Assembly (NCBI RefSeq): GCF_020880695.1
Contig: NZ_JAJIWO010000005.1
Coordinates: 248,001 to 312,000, forward strand
Reading direction: 5' to 3'
DNA from: Mucilaginibacter sp. UR6-11
GTDB lineage: Bacteria > Bacteroidota > Bacteroidia > Sphingobacteriales > Sphingobacteriaceae
DNA length: 64,000 nucleotides
A model generated the notes under the pieces. The model saw only the letters and a program-made list of their open reading frames with translations. It was not told the DNA's origin and did no database searches. Of this stretch, positions 1 through 7,434 are shown piece after piece. Positions within the stretch are counted from its first letter, which is position 1. The number at the start of each line of letters is the position of its first letter. A program made the position numbers and the translations under genes.

Positions 1-570
1 GACCCCCCTCTTTTCAAAACAGTATATTAAGGTAGTTTCAAACAGATCAGATAATGAAACTGCCAATGCAGAAGCTATAGTATCTGCATTGGTATTTAAT
101 AACTGGCCGTCACCATCATGCGTCAACGCGCAGAAAACAGGGGTGAAGCCGGCTTCCATTAATCTGCTAATACCTTTACTGTCTATTGACTTTTCATCAA
201 TATCGCCCACAAAACCATAATCAATAGTTTTTACCGGACGTTTTTTTGTGCGGATAAAATTGCCGTCTGCGCCGGTTAAGCCTATGGCGTTAGTGCCAAA
301 CCGCTGCAACTGGGCAACAATGTTTTTATTGATCAGGCCGCCATAAACCATCGTGACTACACGCAAGGTTTCAATATCAGTAATCCGGCGCCCGTCAACC
401 AGCTTAGCCTCAATACCTAACGTTTCTGAAAGCTGGGTTGCTACCTTACCGCCGCCATGTACCAGTATCTTATATCCGTCAAGCGCGGTGAAATCGTTTA
501 AGAAATGATATAGATTTTCAGAATTATCAATAACATTTCCACCGATTTTAATAATATGTAAGGATTTCAT
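1..570 (-). CDS. argB: Acetylglutamate (N-acylglutamate) kinase, 5' part; gene runs off the window
   Basis: Second step of arginine synthesis: ATP-dependent phosphorylation of N-acylglutamate in the cytoplasm. The first 190 codons are visible, starting at the ATG complementary to 568-570. The N-terminus reads MKSLHIIKIGGNVID, the kinase glycine loop, followed by LVHGGGKVATQLSE, DGRRITDIETL, VYGGLINKNIV and LTGADG, all typical of the amino acid kinase fold. It stays open to base 1, where LIYCFEKRGV is the usual end region of the nucleotide site. The gene is separated from the rest of the arg genes by about 5.8 kb of oppositely oriented genes and has its own TAATTTTG promoter element at 594-601. 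In a lineage with succinylated intermediates the substrate could be N-succinylglutamate. Confidence 0.93.
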   Translation of the reverse strand, partial: MKSLHIIKIGGNVIDNSENLYHFLNDFTALDGYKILVHGGGKVATQLSETLGIEAKLVDGRRITDIETLRVVTMVYGGLINKNIVAQLQRFGTNAIGLTGADGNFIRTKKRPVKTIDYGFVGDIDEKSIDSKGISRLMEAGFTPVFCALTHDGDGQLLNTNADTIASALAVSLSDLFETTLIYCFEKRGV

Positions 571-593
571 GCCCACTATGTGATAATTAGCTA

Positions 594-601
594 CAAAATT
601 A
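594..601 (-). promoter_or_regulatory. Candidate promoter -7 element of argB
   Basis: On the minus strand this reads TAATTTTG, a perfect match to the Bacteroidota -7 consensus TAnnTTTG, 23 nt upstream of the argB start. A convincing -33 TTG was not identified. Confidence 0.45.
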
Positions 602-650
602 ACATTTATTGGGCAAGTACCTGTGCTTTTGACAATTTTTCAATCTAAAA

Positions 651-726
651 ACGGTATAACTGTTAAAAAAGTTATATAACGTATAAAATAGTTGTATAAC
701 TGAAAAATAAGTTATATGTTTGAGTT
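651..726 (+). promoter_or_regulatory. Phased operator array and promoter in front of the blaI-like gene
   Basis: Four copies of a degenerate dyad of the form GTTATATAAC lie at 651-660, 671-680, 691-700 and 711-720, exactly 20 bp apart. The second is a perfect palindrome (GTTATATAAC), the third is GTTGTATAAC, and the first and last are half-degenerate. The last unit contains TATGTTTG (715-722), a TAnnTTTG promoter element 4 nt before the start codon. GTTG at 691-694 could serve as the -33 element with a 20-bp spacer. BlaI/MecI repressors are known to bind dyads in their own promoters, so autoregulation is inferred. Confidence 0.6.
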
Positions 727-1089
727 ATGGAAGAACTAACCAAAACAGAAGAAAGGGTGATGCAGATTTTATGGAAGCTTAAACAATGTTTTGTAAAAGA
801 CATCATTGATGCTTTGCCTGACGATCCTAAGCCACCTTATAACACCATATCATCAATTGTACGCTTACTGGAGAAAAAGGGATATGTAGGCTACAAGGCC
901 TACGGTAAAACTTATGAATACTTTCCGGTAATATCAAAGCCAGAGTACCGCAAAACGTTTTTCAGGAAAATGATAGCCGGATATTTTGATAACTCGGTTG
1001 AGAGTTTGCTGTCTTTTATGGTAAAAGAAGAGCAACTAAGCGAGGAGGATATTAACAAGATCAAAGACATCATCAATAAAAATAAATAG
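727..1089 (+). CDS. BlaI/MecI/CopY-family transcriptional repressor
   Basis: A 120-residue winged-helix repressor. Residues 1-75 carry the family pattern LTKTEERVMQILWKLKQC, then VKDIIDALP and YNTISSIVRLLEKKGYVG as the recognition region; the C-terminal helices (about 80-118) form the dimerisation part. The start is fixed because the next Met is residue 12 inside the first helix. It lies directly behind a 20-bp phased repeat and 2 nt before a BlaR1-like membrane protease gene, the classical sensor-repressor pair in which the protease inactivates the repressor. No beta-lactamase is visible nearby, so the target genes and signal are unknown; in Bacteroidota such pairs often sit beside unrelated envelope genes. 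Confidence 0.9.
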   Translation: MEELTKTEERVMQILWKLKQCFVKDIIDALPDDPKPPYNTISSIVRLLEKKGYVGYKAYGKTYEYFPVISKPEYRKTFFRKMIAGYFDNSVESLLSFMVKEEQLSEEDINKIKDIINKNK

Positions 1090-1091
1090 TT

Positions 1092-2576
1092 ATGGATTTT
1101 TTTGTTTATCTGCTTCAGGTGAGCGCCTGCACCGGCATTTTTTTTGGCTTTTATTATTTGATATTAAACAGGTTTACATTTTTCTCTATCAACAGATGGT
1201 ATCTGCTGGCTACATTAATTTTAAGTTTTGCTATACCGTTATTAACGATAACCGTCAGGGAGGAGTATGTACCAATTATCCAGCAATCTGCCTATCTGAC
1301 CAGCACCGATGTGGTATCGCAAGCTGTGGTAGCTAAACCGGTCGAAAATATGAATTGGCTTATTGTTTTGAAATGTGTATACGCATTAACGGTGGTATTA
1401 TTATTGGCAAGAATGTTAATTATATTGGCGGCATTTTTTGCGGGTATTAAAGGCAAAACCACCAACCGGATAGGCAATATACATATTTTGTGTGGCGACA
1501 GGTTAAACAATGGCTCATTCCTTAATTATATCTTCCTGAATGATAAAGAACTGAACGATGAGCAGATAAAACAGATTGTCGAGCATGAAATGCTGCATAT
1601 TAAACGGTTACATTCCGTTGATAGGATCATCGTTAAAATAGCTCAAATTGTATTATGGTTTAATCCATTCATATACTTATACGCCCGCTCTGTTGAAGAC
1701 AACCATGAATTTGAGGTTGATAGCGAGATAGGCCGTTTTACCGACAAAAATAAATATGCCAGCCTCTTATTGCATTTGTCAATTGCAAAGCAAAATATGC
1801 TTTACAACGGCTTTAGCGTAATACCATTAAAAAAACGCATTACCATGTTATTTAACCAACCTACAAAAAATATGAAAAAAATCACTTATGTACTTATACT
1901 ACCGTTAGTAGTAATAAGCTGCCTGGCATTTGCCAATTTAAAAACGATCAGAAAACCAGTCGGCAACCTTGAACCGAAAGATGTTTTTCAGGCTGTAAGC
2001 CGTCACCAGCAGCAGGTACGCCAGGCCCCGGGTATTGCGATTGTCAGTCAAAAGGCTTTAATTTCTGATATTCCGACAAAACAAACAAAGGCTGTTGCCG
2101 ATACCGAACGAAAAAAACTACAGCTAAGTATTGATAACGTATCCAACGGGCATAACAATAGATCAACCGGCGAGCCTGAAATTACGCTGATAGATGATAC
2201 TAATAAAAAAGTATTAAAAATTGTTAGTGCACAACAAACCCCTGATATAAGGATAGATGATGGAGCACAAGCCGGTATAAGGATTGTCAGTATTAAAGGG
2301 GATCGATTTTTTACCAGAACACATATTGTGGATGCTGACGGTAAAAAATTCGACCAAATCCATTTTCAACTACCGGGTGAATCCGGTTCTGCAAACCTTG
2401 GGGTCGACGATAAAGCAGCGGCTTTTATCGACGGTGAATTTTATGATGAAGAAGCGCTTAAAAATATATCTCCCGAAAAAGCTGCAACATTAAAATTTGC
2501 AGGATCGGGCGATGTAAAGCGGGGCAAGATGCCGGTTGGCAACTACGCTATGCCTTTTAGCTTTAAAACCAAATAA
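1092..2576 (+). CDS. BlaR1-like M56 family membrane metalloprotease (antirepressor)
   Basis: A 494-residue protein with N-terminal membrane segments (about 5-55, 90-120) and the zinc protease motif EHEMLHIKR near residue 165, followed by a conserved WFNPFIYLYARSVE helix and NHEFEVDSE, which supplies the third ligand region. Another membrane segment (ITYVLILPLVVISCLAFA) near residue 270 leads to a periplasmic tail of about 200 residues. The tail shows no penicillin-binding SxxK/SxN/KTG set that I can recognise, so the signal is probably not a beta-lactam. It is translated 2 nt after the repressor gene, so the two form an operon. A strong hairpin at 2609-2636 follows. Confidence 0.88.
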   Translation: MDFFVYLLQVSACTGIFFGFYYLILNRFTFFSINRWYLLATLILSFAIPLLTITVREEYVPIIQQSAYLTSTDVVSQAVVAKPVENMNWLIVLKCVYALTVVLLLARMLIILAAFFAGIKGKTTNRIGNIHILCGDRLNNGSFLNYIFLNDKELNDEQIKQIVEHEMLHIKRLHSVDRIIVKIAQIVLWFNPFIYLYARSVEDNHEFEVDSEIGRFTDKNKYASLLLHLSIAKQNMLYNGFSVIPLKKRITMLFNQPTKNMKKITYVLILPLVVISCLAFANLKTIRKPVGNLEPKDVFQAVSRHQQQVRQAPGIAIVSQKALISDIPTKQTKAVADTERKKLQLSIDNVSNGHNNRSTGEPEITLIDDTNKKVLKIVSAQQTPDIRIDDGAQAGIRIVSIKGDRFFTRTHIVDADGKKFDQIHFQLPGESGSANLGVDDKAAAFIDGEFYDEEALKNISPEKAATLKFAGSGDVKRGKMPVGNYAMPFSFKTK

Positions 2577-2608
2577 TATTACTTAAAACTTAATACAATC
2601 ATTATCGG

Positions 2609-2636
2609 CACCTGGTCGCCCCAAAGCGATCAGGTG
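2609..2636. terminator. Hairpin between convergent genes
   Basis: CACCTGGTCGC and GCGATCAGGTG pair over 11 bp (one G-T wobble) around a CCCAAA loop, between the blaR1-like gene and the convergent S33 hydrolase. There is no long T-run on either side, so it may be a weak terminator or a 3' stabiliser for both transcripts. Confidence 0.5.
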
Positions 2637-2641
2637 TTGAT

Positions 2642-3604
2642 TTATCTGGCTAAAAAATCATTAATAATCTTAAACTCCTTTTCAGGTTCTTCAACCTGTG
2701 GATTATGACCTGATTTTTCAAACATTACAAACTGTGCCTGCGGGCAATAGTCTTTAAATTTTACGGCCATCCACGGTACGGCGACGCGATCATATCTGCC
2801 GGTTACAATTAATACGGGCATCTTTAAATCTTTAAGCTGTTTACGATAATCAAAGGTGCCAATGTCGCTGCCTACAATAAAATCGCCATCCTTTCCAACC
2901 ATTTGGTAATATAATTTGGTATTGTTAGGGTTGGGATAGGGTTTGCGGTTACTCCGCGCGGCAAACTTATCGGGGTTATAGGCATATAAAAATCCATAAG
3001 GTACCCGCCCATAAATTTCCTGGTGCCTGGCATCACTTGATATGGCTCCCTGGTCGCGTATTTTCGTTAACTCGTCCCAAATTTCGGGATAGTTGGTTTT
3101 AATTTCATGGTTTGAATTATCGTCGTTTTCCTGCCACATCACAAAGCTATGGAAGGTATCCGCCAGGATTAAATGGCTTAAATGTGCTGGATATTTTATA
3201 GCATAGCCCTGCGCCACAACACCGCCGTACGAATGGCCAAGCAATGATATTTTGTCCAGTTTTAACGCTTTGCGTAAACCTTCAATATCTTCAATGTCGC
3301 GTTCGAGCGTGTATTCAGCAACATTCCTGGCCGTATCAGACTTCCCTCGGCCGAAGGCATCGAAATATATTAACCGGTGGTGGTTATCAGCCAGCGGATC
3401 AAAACTGCGGAGGCCTAGATGAGTTCCGCCCGGCCCGCCGGGAATGAATATTATCGGATCGCCCTCGCCAACGGTTACCACCCATAGTTTGGCACCATTA
3501 ATGTTGAGGTACTTGCCATCTGTCCAGCTGTCAACAGGTTTAACCTGGGCACCGGCAATGGCGGCGCAAAAGAATATAGTTGCAAAAAGAAAAAGCTTTT
3601 TCAT
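2642..3604 (-). CDS. Secreted alpha/beta hydrolase, S33 proline iminopeptidase-like
   Basis: A 320-residue exported hydrolase. The signal peptide is MKKLFLFATIFFCAAIAGAQ. The oxyanion loop reads FIPGGPGG, the nucleophile elbow is LLGHSYGGVV, the acid is likely the Asp of VTGRYDRVAVP and the catalytic His lies in KSGHNPQVEEP. The GGPGG loop plus the helical cap is characteristic of peptidase family S33 (prolyl aminopeptidase and tripeptidyl peptidase relatives), suggesting hydrolysis of small peptides or amides in the periplasm. The exact substrate cannot be read from the sequence. It is a single gene, divergent from the ndh gene across 97 bp. Confidence 0.82.
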   Translation of the reverse strand: MKKLFLFATIFFCAAIAGAQVKPVDSWTDGKYLNINGAKLWVVTVGEGDPIIFIPGGPGGTHLGLRSFDPLADNHHRLIYFDAFGRGKSDTARNVAEYTLERDIEDIEGLRKALKLDKISLLGHSYGGVVAQGYAIKYPAHLSHLILADTFHSFVMWQENDDNSNHEIKTNYPEIWDELTKIRDQGAISSDARHQEIYGRVPYGFLYAYNPDKFAARSNRKPYPNPNNTKLYYQMVGKDGDFIVGSDIGTFDYRKQLKDLKMPVLIVTGRYDRVAVPWMAVKFKDYCPQAQFVMFEKSGHNPQVEEPEKEFKIINDFLAR

Positions 3605-3701
3605 TTAAGTTTTGTTGTAGCTAAAATTAATAAACAGACTTTACATATTTTAGCATTTAAAATTTAACGCTAAACACTAAAATTTATCACAGCAAACATA
3701 C

Positions 3702-4997
3702 ATGGATCAGCAAAATAATAAAAGGCCGCGAGTGGTAATTGTAGGTGGCGGGTTTGCCGGGTTACAGTTGGCTAAAAAATTAAAAAAAGCGCCGGTTGAT
3801 GTGTTGATGTTGGATAAGCACAATTATCACACTTTCCAGCCATTACTTTACCAGGTTGCGATGGGGGCGATCCCCGCTGATTCAATCGCGTTTCCCATCC
3901 GCAGGATATTTACTTACCAGGATAACTTTAGATTTAATCTGGCGCATGTTGAAACTATCTGCCCTGAAATCAATACGGTTAAAACTGATATAGGAGATAT
4001 CAGTTACGACTACCTGGCTATTGCAACCGGTTCAAATACAAATTTCTTTGGCAATAAAGACCTCGAAAGCTGTGTCATGCCCATGAAAAACGTGCCCGAA
4101 GCTTTGAATTTGCGCGGCCTTACATTGCAGCATTTAGAGAAAGCTATCGTAACAAAAGATAGAGGTGAGAAAGATGCCTTAATGACCTTTGTAGTGGTTG
4201 GCGGCGGACCTACCGGTGTTGAACTGGCAGGCGCACTGGCCGAAATGCGGCATTTGATATTGGAAAAAGATTACCACGGACTCAGCAAGCATGACATGAA
4301 GGTTTACCTGGTAGAAGGGAAGGACCGGCTACTGGCAGCGATGTCAGATGGTGCATCAAAAAAGGCAAAACAGTTTCTTGCTGCCAACGACGTAAATATT
4401 TATAATAGCGTACACGTCGAAAGCTACGACGGCTTAACACTGAAGATAGATGATGGCATGATGATAAAAACCCGTAACGTGTTTTGGGCGGCGGGGGTAA
4501 TGGGTGAGGTGCCCGATGGCATGGCTAAAGCTTCGGTAACCCGTGGGTCACGTTTGCAAACTGATGAGATCAACAGGGTTAAGGGTTACGATAATATTTT
4601 TGCAATTGGCGATGTCTCTGTAATCATCAGCGAGGAATTCCCAAATGGCCATCCTGGCGTAGCGCCGACAGCTATACAGCAGGGCGCGTGGCTGGCAAAA
4701 AACCTGGTGCATATTATTAAATCAGAACCAACTGAACCATTTAAGTATAAAGATAAAGGTACCCTGGCTACAATCGGCCGCAACAAAGCAGTCGCAGATC
4801 TGGGAAAAGTTCATTTCCAGGGATTTTTCGCCTGGTTACTGTGGGGATTCGTACACTTAATCTCGCTGGCCGGTTTTTCAAATAAAACTTCGGTTATCTT
4901 AACCTGGATGATAAACTATTTCACCAAAAACAGCGATAACCGCCTTATCATACGCAGCTTTAACCGTAGCACCCGAACGGTAGAACCCGAAAAGTAA
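3702..4997 (+). CDS. ndh: Type II NADH:quinone oxidoreductase (NDH-2)
   Basis: A 431-residue single-subunit flavoprotein that passes electrons from NADH to menaquinone without pumping protons. The FAD dinucleotide-binding motif VVIVGGGFAGLQLAKKL is at residues 11-27; the quinone-proximal motif FQPLLYQVAMG follows. The NADH-binding Rossmann motif is VVVGGGPTGVELAGALAEM near residue 165, and the second FAD site is NIFAIGDVS with GVAPTAIQQG after it. The C-terminal third carries the amphipathic, partly hydrophobic membrane anchor (FFAWLLWGFVHLISLAG). Length is normal for the family. It is followed after 24 nt by the antiporter gene, so the two are probably cotranscribed. Confidence 0.92.
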   Translation: MDQQNNKRPRVVIVGGGFAGLQLAKKLKKAPVDVLMLDKHNYHTFQPLLYQVAMGAIPADSIAFPIRRIFTYQDNFRFNLAHVETICPEINTVKTDIGDISYDYLAIATGSNTNFFGNKDLESCVMPMKNVPEALNLRGLTLQHLEKAIVTKDRGEKDALMTFVVVGGGPTGVELAGALAEMRHLILEKDYHGLSKHDMKVYLVEGKDRLLAAMSDGASKKAKQFLAANDVNIYNSVHVESYDGLTLKIDDGMMIKTRNVFWAAGVMGEVPDGMAKASVTRGSRLQTDEINRVKGYDNIFAIGDVSVIISEEFPNGHPGVAPTAIQQGAWLAKNLVHIIKSEPTEPFKYKDKGTLATIGRNKAVADLGKVHFQGFFAWLLWGFVHLISLAGFSNKTSVILTWMINYFTKNSDNRLIIRSFNRSTRTVEPEK

Positions 4998-5021
4998 AAT
5001 AATAAAGTTATATTAACCCCA

Positions 5022-6269
5022 ATGGATCTGTTTGTTATCATTGCTTTGCTGGTTGTTTTAAGCGCATTTTACTCGTATATAAACGCGCGTTTTATAAAAT
5101 TGCCGGGTACTATCGGCATTGTAACCATTGCTATTGCAATATCAATCATAACGATTGTGGTTGATTCTTTAAACCCAAGCATAGCCCGTTATCTAACTGT
5201 TTTAGCAAAGAATATCAACTTTTCGCGCACGGTATTAAATATCATGCTGGGTTTCCTGTTATTTTCAGGCTCCTTCTCTTTAAATACCAAGCGGTTAAAA
5301 AAAGAGATGCGCCCGGTATTTGTATTAAGTACGATAGGTGTGATCCTGTCTACTGCTATATTTGGCGGCTTGTTTTACGGGATAACTATTTTGTTTCATA
5401 TACATATCCCGCTGGTGTACTGTTTCCTGTTTGGCGCACTAATATCTCCTACAGACCCGGTTGCGGTTGGCGCCATCATTAAAAATTCAAGATTGCCGGT
5501 GAACCTGGAGACTATAATTTCGGGCGAATCTTTATTAAATGATGGTATAGGGCTGGTATTGTTTGTAACGATACTGGAGTTTACCGAGTCGGGAGGTGAT
5601 AAACTGGACTTTGCAAAGACCGCACTTTTATTTGTACGCGAAGTTTTTGGCGGGATTGTTTTAGGAATAGTTTTTGGCTTTATCGCTTTCCGCTTAATGA
5701 AAACCATAACCGACTTCCAGACCATTGTACTGGTGTCTGTGGCCCTGGTGATGAGCATATCGGTAGCGGCAACCTTTATGCACTTCTCTATTCCGCTGGC
5801 AGTTGTAACAGCCGGATTATTTGCCGGCAACCGAAGTATAAATATAGACAGCACCGAGCATTCGCACCAAGCGCTCGAAAAATTCTGGCAACTAATAGAT
5901 GAGATGCTCAACACTATTTTATTTGTGATGATAGGCCTGCAAATGATCAACCTGCCATACCTGAATAATTATTGGCTGATAGGGGGGCTGGGTATAATTG
6001 TGATTTTGCTGTCGCGATGGTTTAGTATTATGATACCGCTGGTGTTTTTCAAAAAGATAGTAACCAGCAATTTAAAGAACATCAACATTTTAACCTGGGC
6101 GGGTTTACGCGGAGGGATTTCAATAGCCCTGGCGCTGTCATTGCCCTACAGCCCTTACCGGCATATTATATTGGCCGGCAGTTATTTTATCGTAATTTTT
6201 TCTGTGGTTGTGCAGGGGCTAACCTTAAACAAGGTCATTAATGCTTTCATCCCGACTGAAGGGAAATAA
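5022..6269 (+). CDS. Na+/H+ antiporter, CPA1/NhaP type
   Basis: A 415-residue integral membrane protein with about 12 hydrophobic segments. It shows the CPA1 signature around the ion-binding site: ALISPTDPVAVGAI (residues about 139-152) and ISGESLLNDGIGLVLF (about 166-181), with the paired Asn-Asp of the electroneutral exchangers, then TWAGLRGGISIALALSLP in the late part of the fold. It exchanges internal sodium or potassium for external protons. It follows ndh by 24 nt, linking ion homeostasis with respiration. No cytoplasmic TrkA-type tail is present. Confidence 0.88.
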   Translation: MDLFVIIALLVVLSAFYSYINARFIKLPGTIGIVTIAIAISIITIVVDSLNPSIARYLTVLAKNINFSRTVLNIMLGFLLFSGSFSLNTKRLKKEMRPVFVLSTIGVILSTAIFGGLFYGITILFHIHIPLVYCFLFGALISPTDPVAVGAIIKNSRLPVNLETIISGESLLNDGIGLVLFVTILEFTESGGDKLDFAKTALLFVREVFGGIVLGIVFGFIAFRLMKTITDFQTIVLVSVALVMSISVAATFMHFSIPLAVVTAGLFAGNRSINIDSTEHSHQALEKFWQLIDEMLNTILFVMIGLQMINLPYLNNYWLIGGLGIIVILLSRWFSIMIPLVFFKKIVTSNLKNINILTWAGLRGGISIALALSLPYSPYRHIILAGSYFIVIFSVVVQGLTLNKVINAFIPTEGK

Positions 6270-6270
6270 A

Positions 6271-6378
6271 CTACTTTAACTTCGCCATATAGACGGCAAT
6301 CGCTCTTTCGGCCGAATCTGGTTTATTGTTCAGTGCGGCGATGATATTTTCTCTTTCTTTTTCGGTTTTAAACCGGGA
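6271..6378 (-). pseudogene. Possible C-terminal gene remnant
   Basis: Between the antiporter and argF' stop codons the minus strand holds an open stretch of about 35 codons without a start: SRFKTEKERENIIAALN, then NKPDSAERAIAVYMAKLK and a stop at 6271-6273. Codon choice and amino acid makeup look coding (charged amphipathic helices). An in-frame TGA just upstream and the close argF' stop leave no room for the rest of the gene. It may be the tail of a protein lost when this block was rearranged. The family is not recognised and chance cannot be excluded. Confidence 0.3.
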
Positions 6379-6382
6379 TCAC

Positions 6383-7330
6383 CTACAAAGCTTCCAGCAT
6401 CTGTTTTAATACCACCTGCGCCGCCCATACACGATTACCCGCTTCATGTACCACGATAGCGTTTGGTCCGTCCAATACCTCAGCAGAGAGCTCTAAATTG
6501 CGGCGTACCGGCAGGCAGTGCATTATTTTAGCATTGTTGGTGATCTTTAGTTTCTGGTTGGTTAACATCCACTCTTCATTGCCCGGGAAAACCTGTCCGT
6601 AAGGTTCATAAGCCGACCAGTTTTTAACGTAGATAAAATCGGCACCAGCCAAAGCGTCAGCCTGATTGGTGGTAATAGTTGCGCCCCTGGTAAAATCTGT
6701 ACTTAGTTCATACCCGGCCGGGTGGGTAATAGTAAAATCAACATCAGCTTTGCACATCCATTCGGCAAACGAGTTTGGAACCGCCTGTGGCAACGGCTTG
6801 ATATGCGGCGCCCAGGTTAAAACCACCTTAGGGCGCACCTTTGTTTTTAATTCTTCTATAGAGATTAAATCCGCCAGGCTTTGTAAAGGGTGGCGGGTGG
6901 CCGATTCTAAGCTTACCAATGGTACGCCGCAAAATTCAACAAACTTGTTAAACACCACCTCCGTATAATCTTCTTCACGGTTTTTTAATCCCGGGAAAGA
7001 ACGAACGCCTATAATATCGACATACTGCCCCATAACAGCCGCAGCTTCGCGGATATGTTCGACAGTGGTGCCGTTCATTACAACGTTATCGCGAAGCTCT
7101 AATGCCCAGCCCTCCTTATCCACATTAAGCACCATTACGTTCATGCCCAGGTTAAACGCAGCCTTTTGGGTACTCATGCGGGTACGTAAGCTCGGGTTTA
7201 GGAAAACAAGACCTAAGGTTTTGTTTTTTCCCAGTTGCTGATGTGCATATGGGTCTTTTTTCAAAGCCAAAGCTTCAGCAACAAGTGCTTTTATATCGGT
7301 TACGTCGTTAACGGAAGAGAATAGTTTCAT
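6383..7330 (-). CDS. argF': N-acyl-L-ornithine carbamoyltransferase (argF' type)
   Basis: A transcarbamylase that makes N-acylcitrulline from carbamoyl phosphate and N-acetyl- or N-succinylornithine, the arginine route known from Bacteroides and Xanthomonas. The carbamoyl phosphate loop is FLNPSLRTRMS, followed by VMGQYVDIIGVRSF, TRHPLQSLADL, and the C-terminal HCLPVRRNLE. The start is placed at MKLFSSVNDV (315 residues). The ORF is open upstream to an ATG at 7351, but those seven codons lie partly in a dispersed repeat that fills the gap to argD, so the longer form is unlikely. It is the last gene of the leftward arg operon. The acyl group cannot be settled by eye. Confidence 0.9.
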   Translation of the reverse strand: MKLFSSVNDVTDIKALVAEALALKKDPYAHQQLGKNKTLGLVFLNPSLRTRMSTQKAAFNLGMNVMVLNVDKEGWALELRDNVVMNGTTVEHIREAAAVMGQYVDIIGVRSFPGLKNREEDYTEVVFNKFVEFCGVPLVSLESATRHPLQSLADLISIEELKTKVRPKVVLTWAPHIKPLPQAVPNSFAEWMCKADVDFTITHPAGYELSTDFTRGATITTNQADALAGADFIYVKNWSAYEPYGQVFPGNEEWMLTNQKLKITNNAKIMHCLPVRRNLELSAEVLDGPNAIVVHEAGNRVWAAQVVLKQMLEAL

Positions 7331-7345
7331 TTTATCAAATTTGCT

Positions 7346-7433
7346 TGTCATTTCGAAACGTAGTGAGAAATCTTATAGGTTATGTATTAACGGCAGGTCG
7401 CTTGTATAAGATTTCTCCTCGTTCGAAATGACA
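7346..7433. repeat. Dispersed inverted repeat, TGTCATTTCGA family, copy 1 (complete)
   Basis: An 88-bp element with long imperfect arms: TGTCATTTCGAAACGTAGTG through CTTATA on the left and TATAAGATTTCTCCTCGTTC through GAAATGACA on the right, around an unrelated centre. It fills the argD-argF' gap: its right end is one base from the argD stop codon and its left end supplies a false upstream ATG to argF'. Further copies lie at 28930-29021 and 44441-44480. Confidence 0.8.
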
Positions 7434-7434
7434 T

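Noticed and set aside
6375..6382. GGTGATCC next to the argF' stop as a fourth GTGATCC element
   Set aside because: It is a single motif without the paired repeats or the 63-bp pitch, so probably chance.
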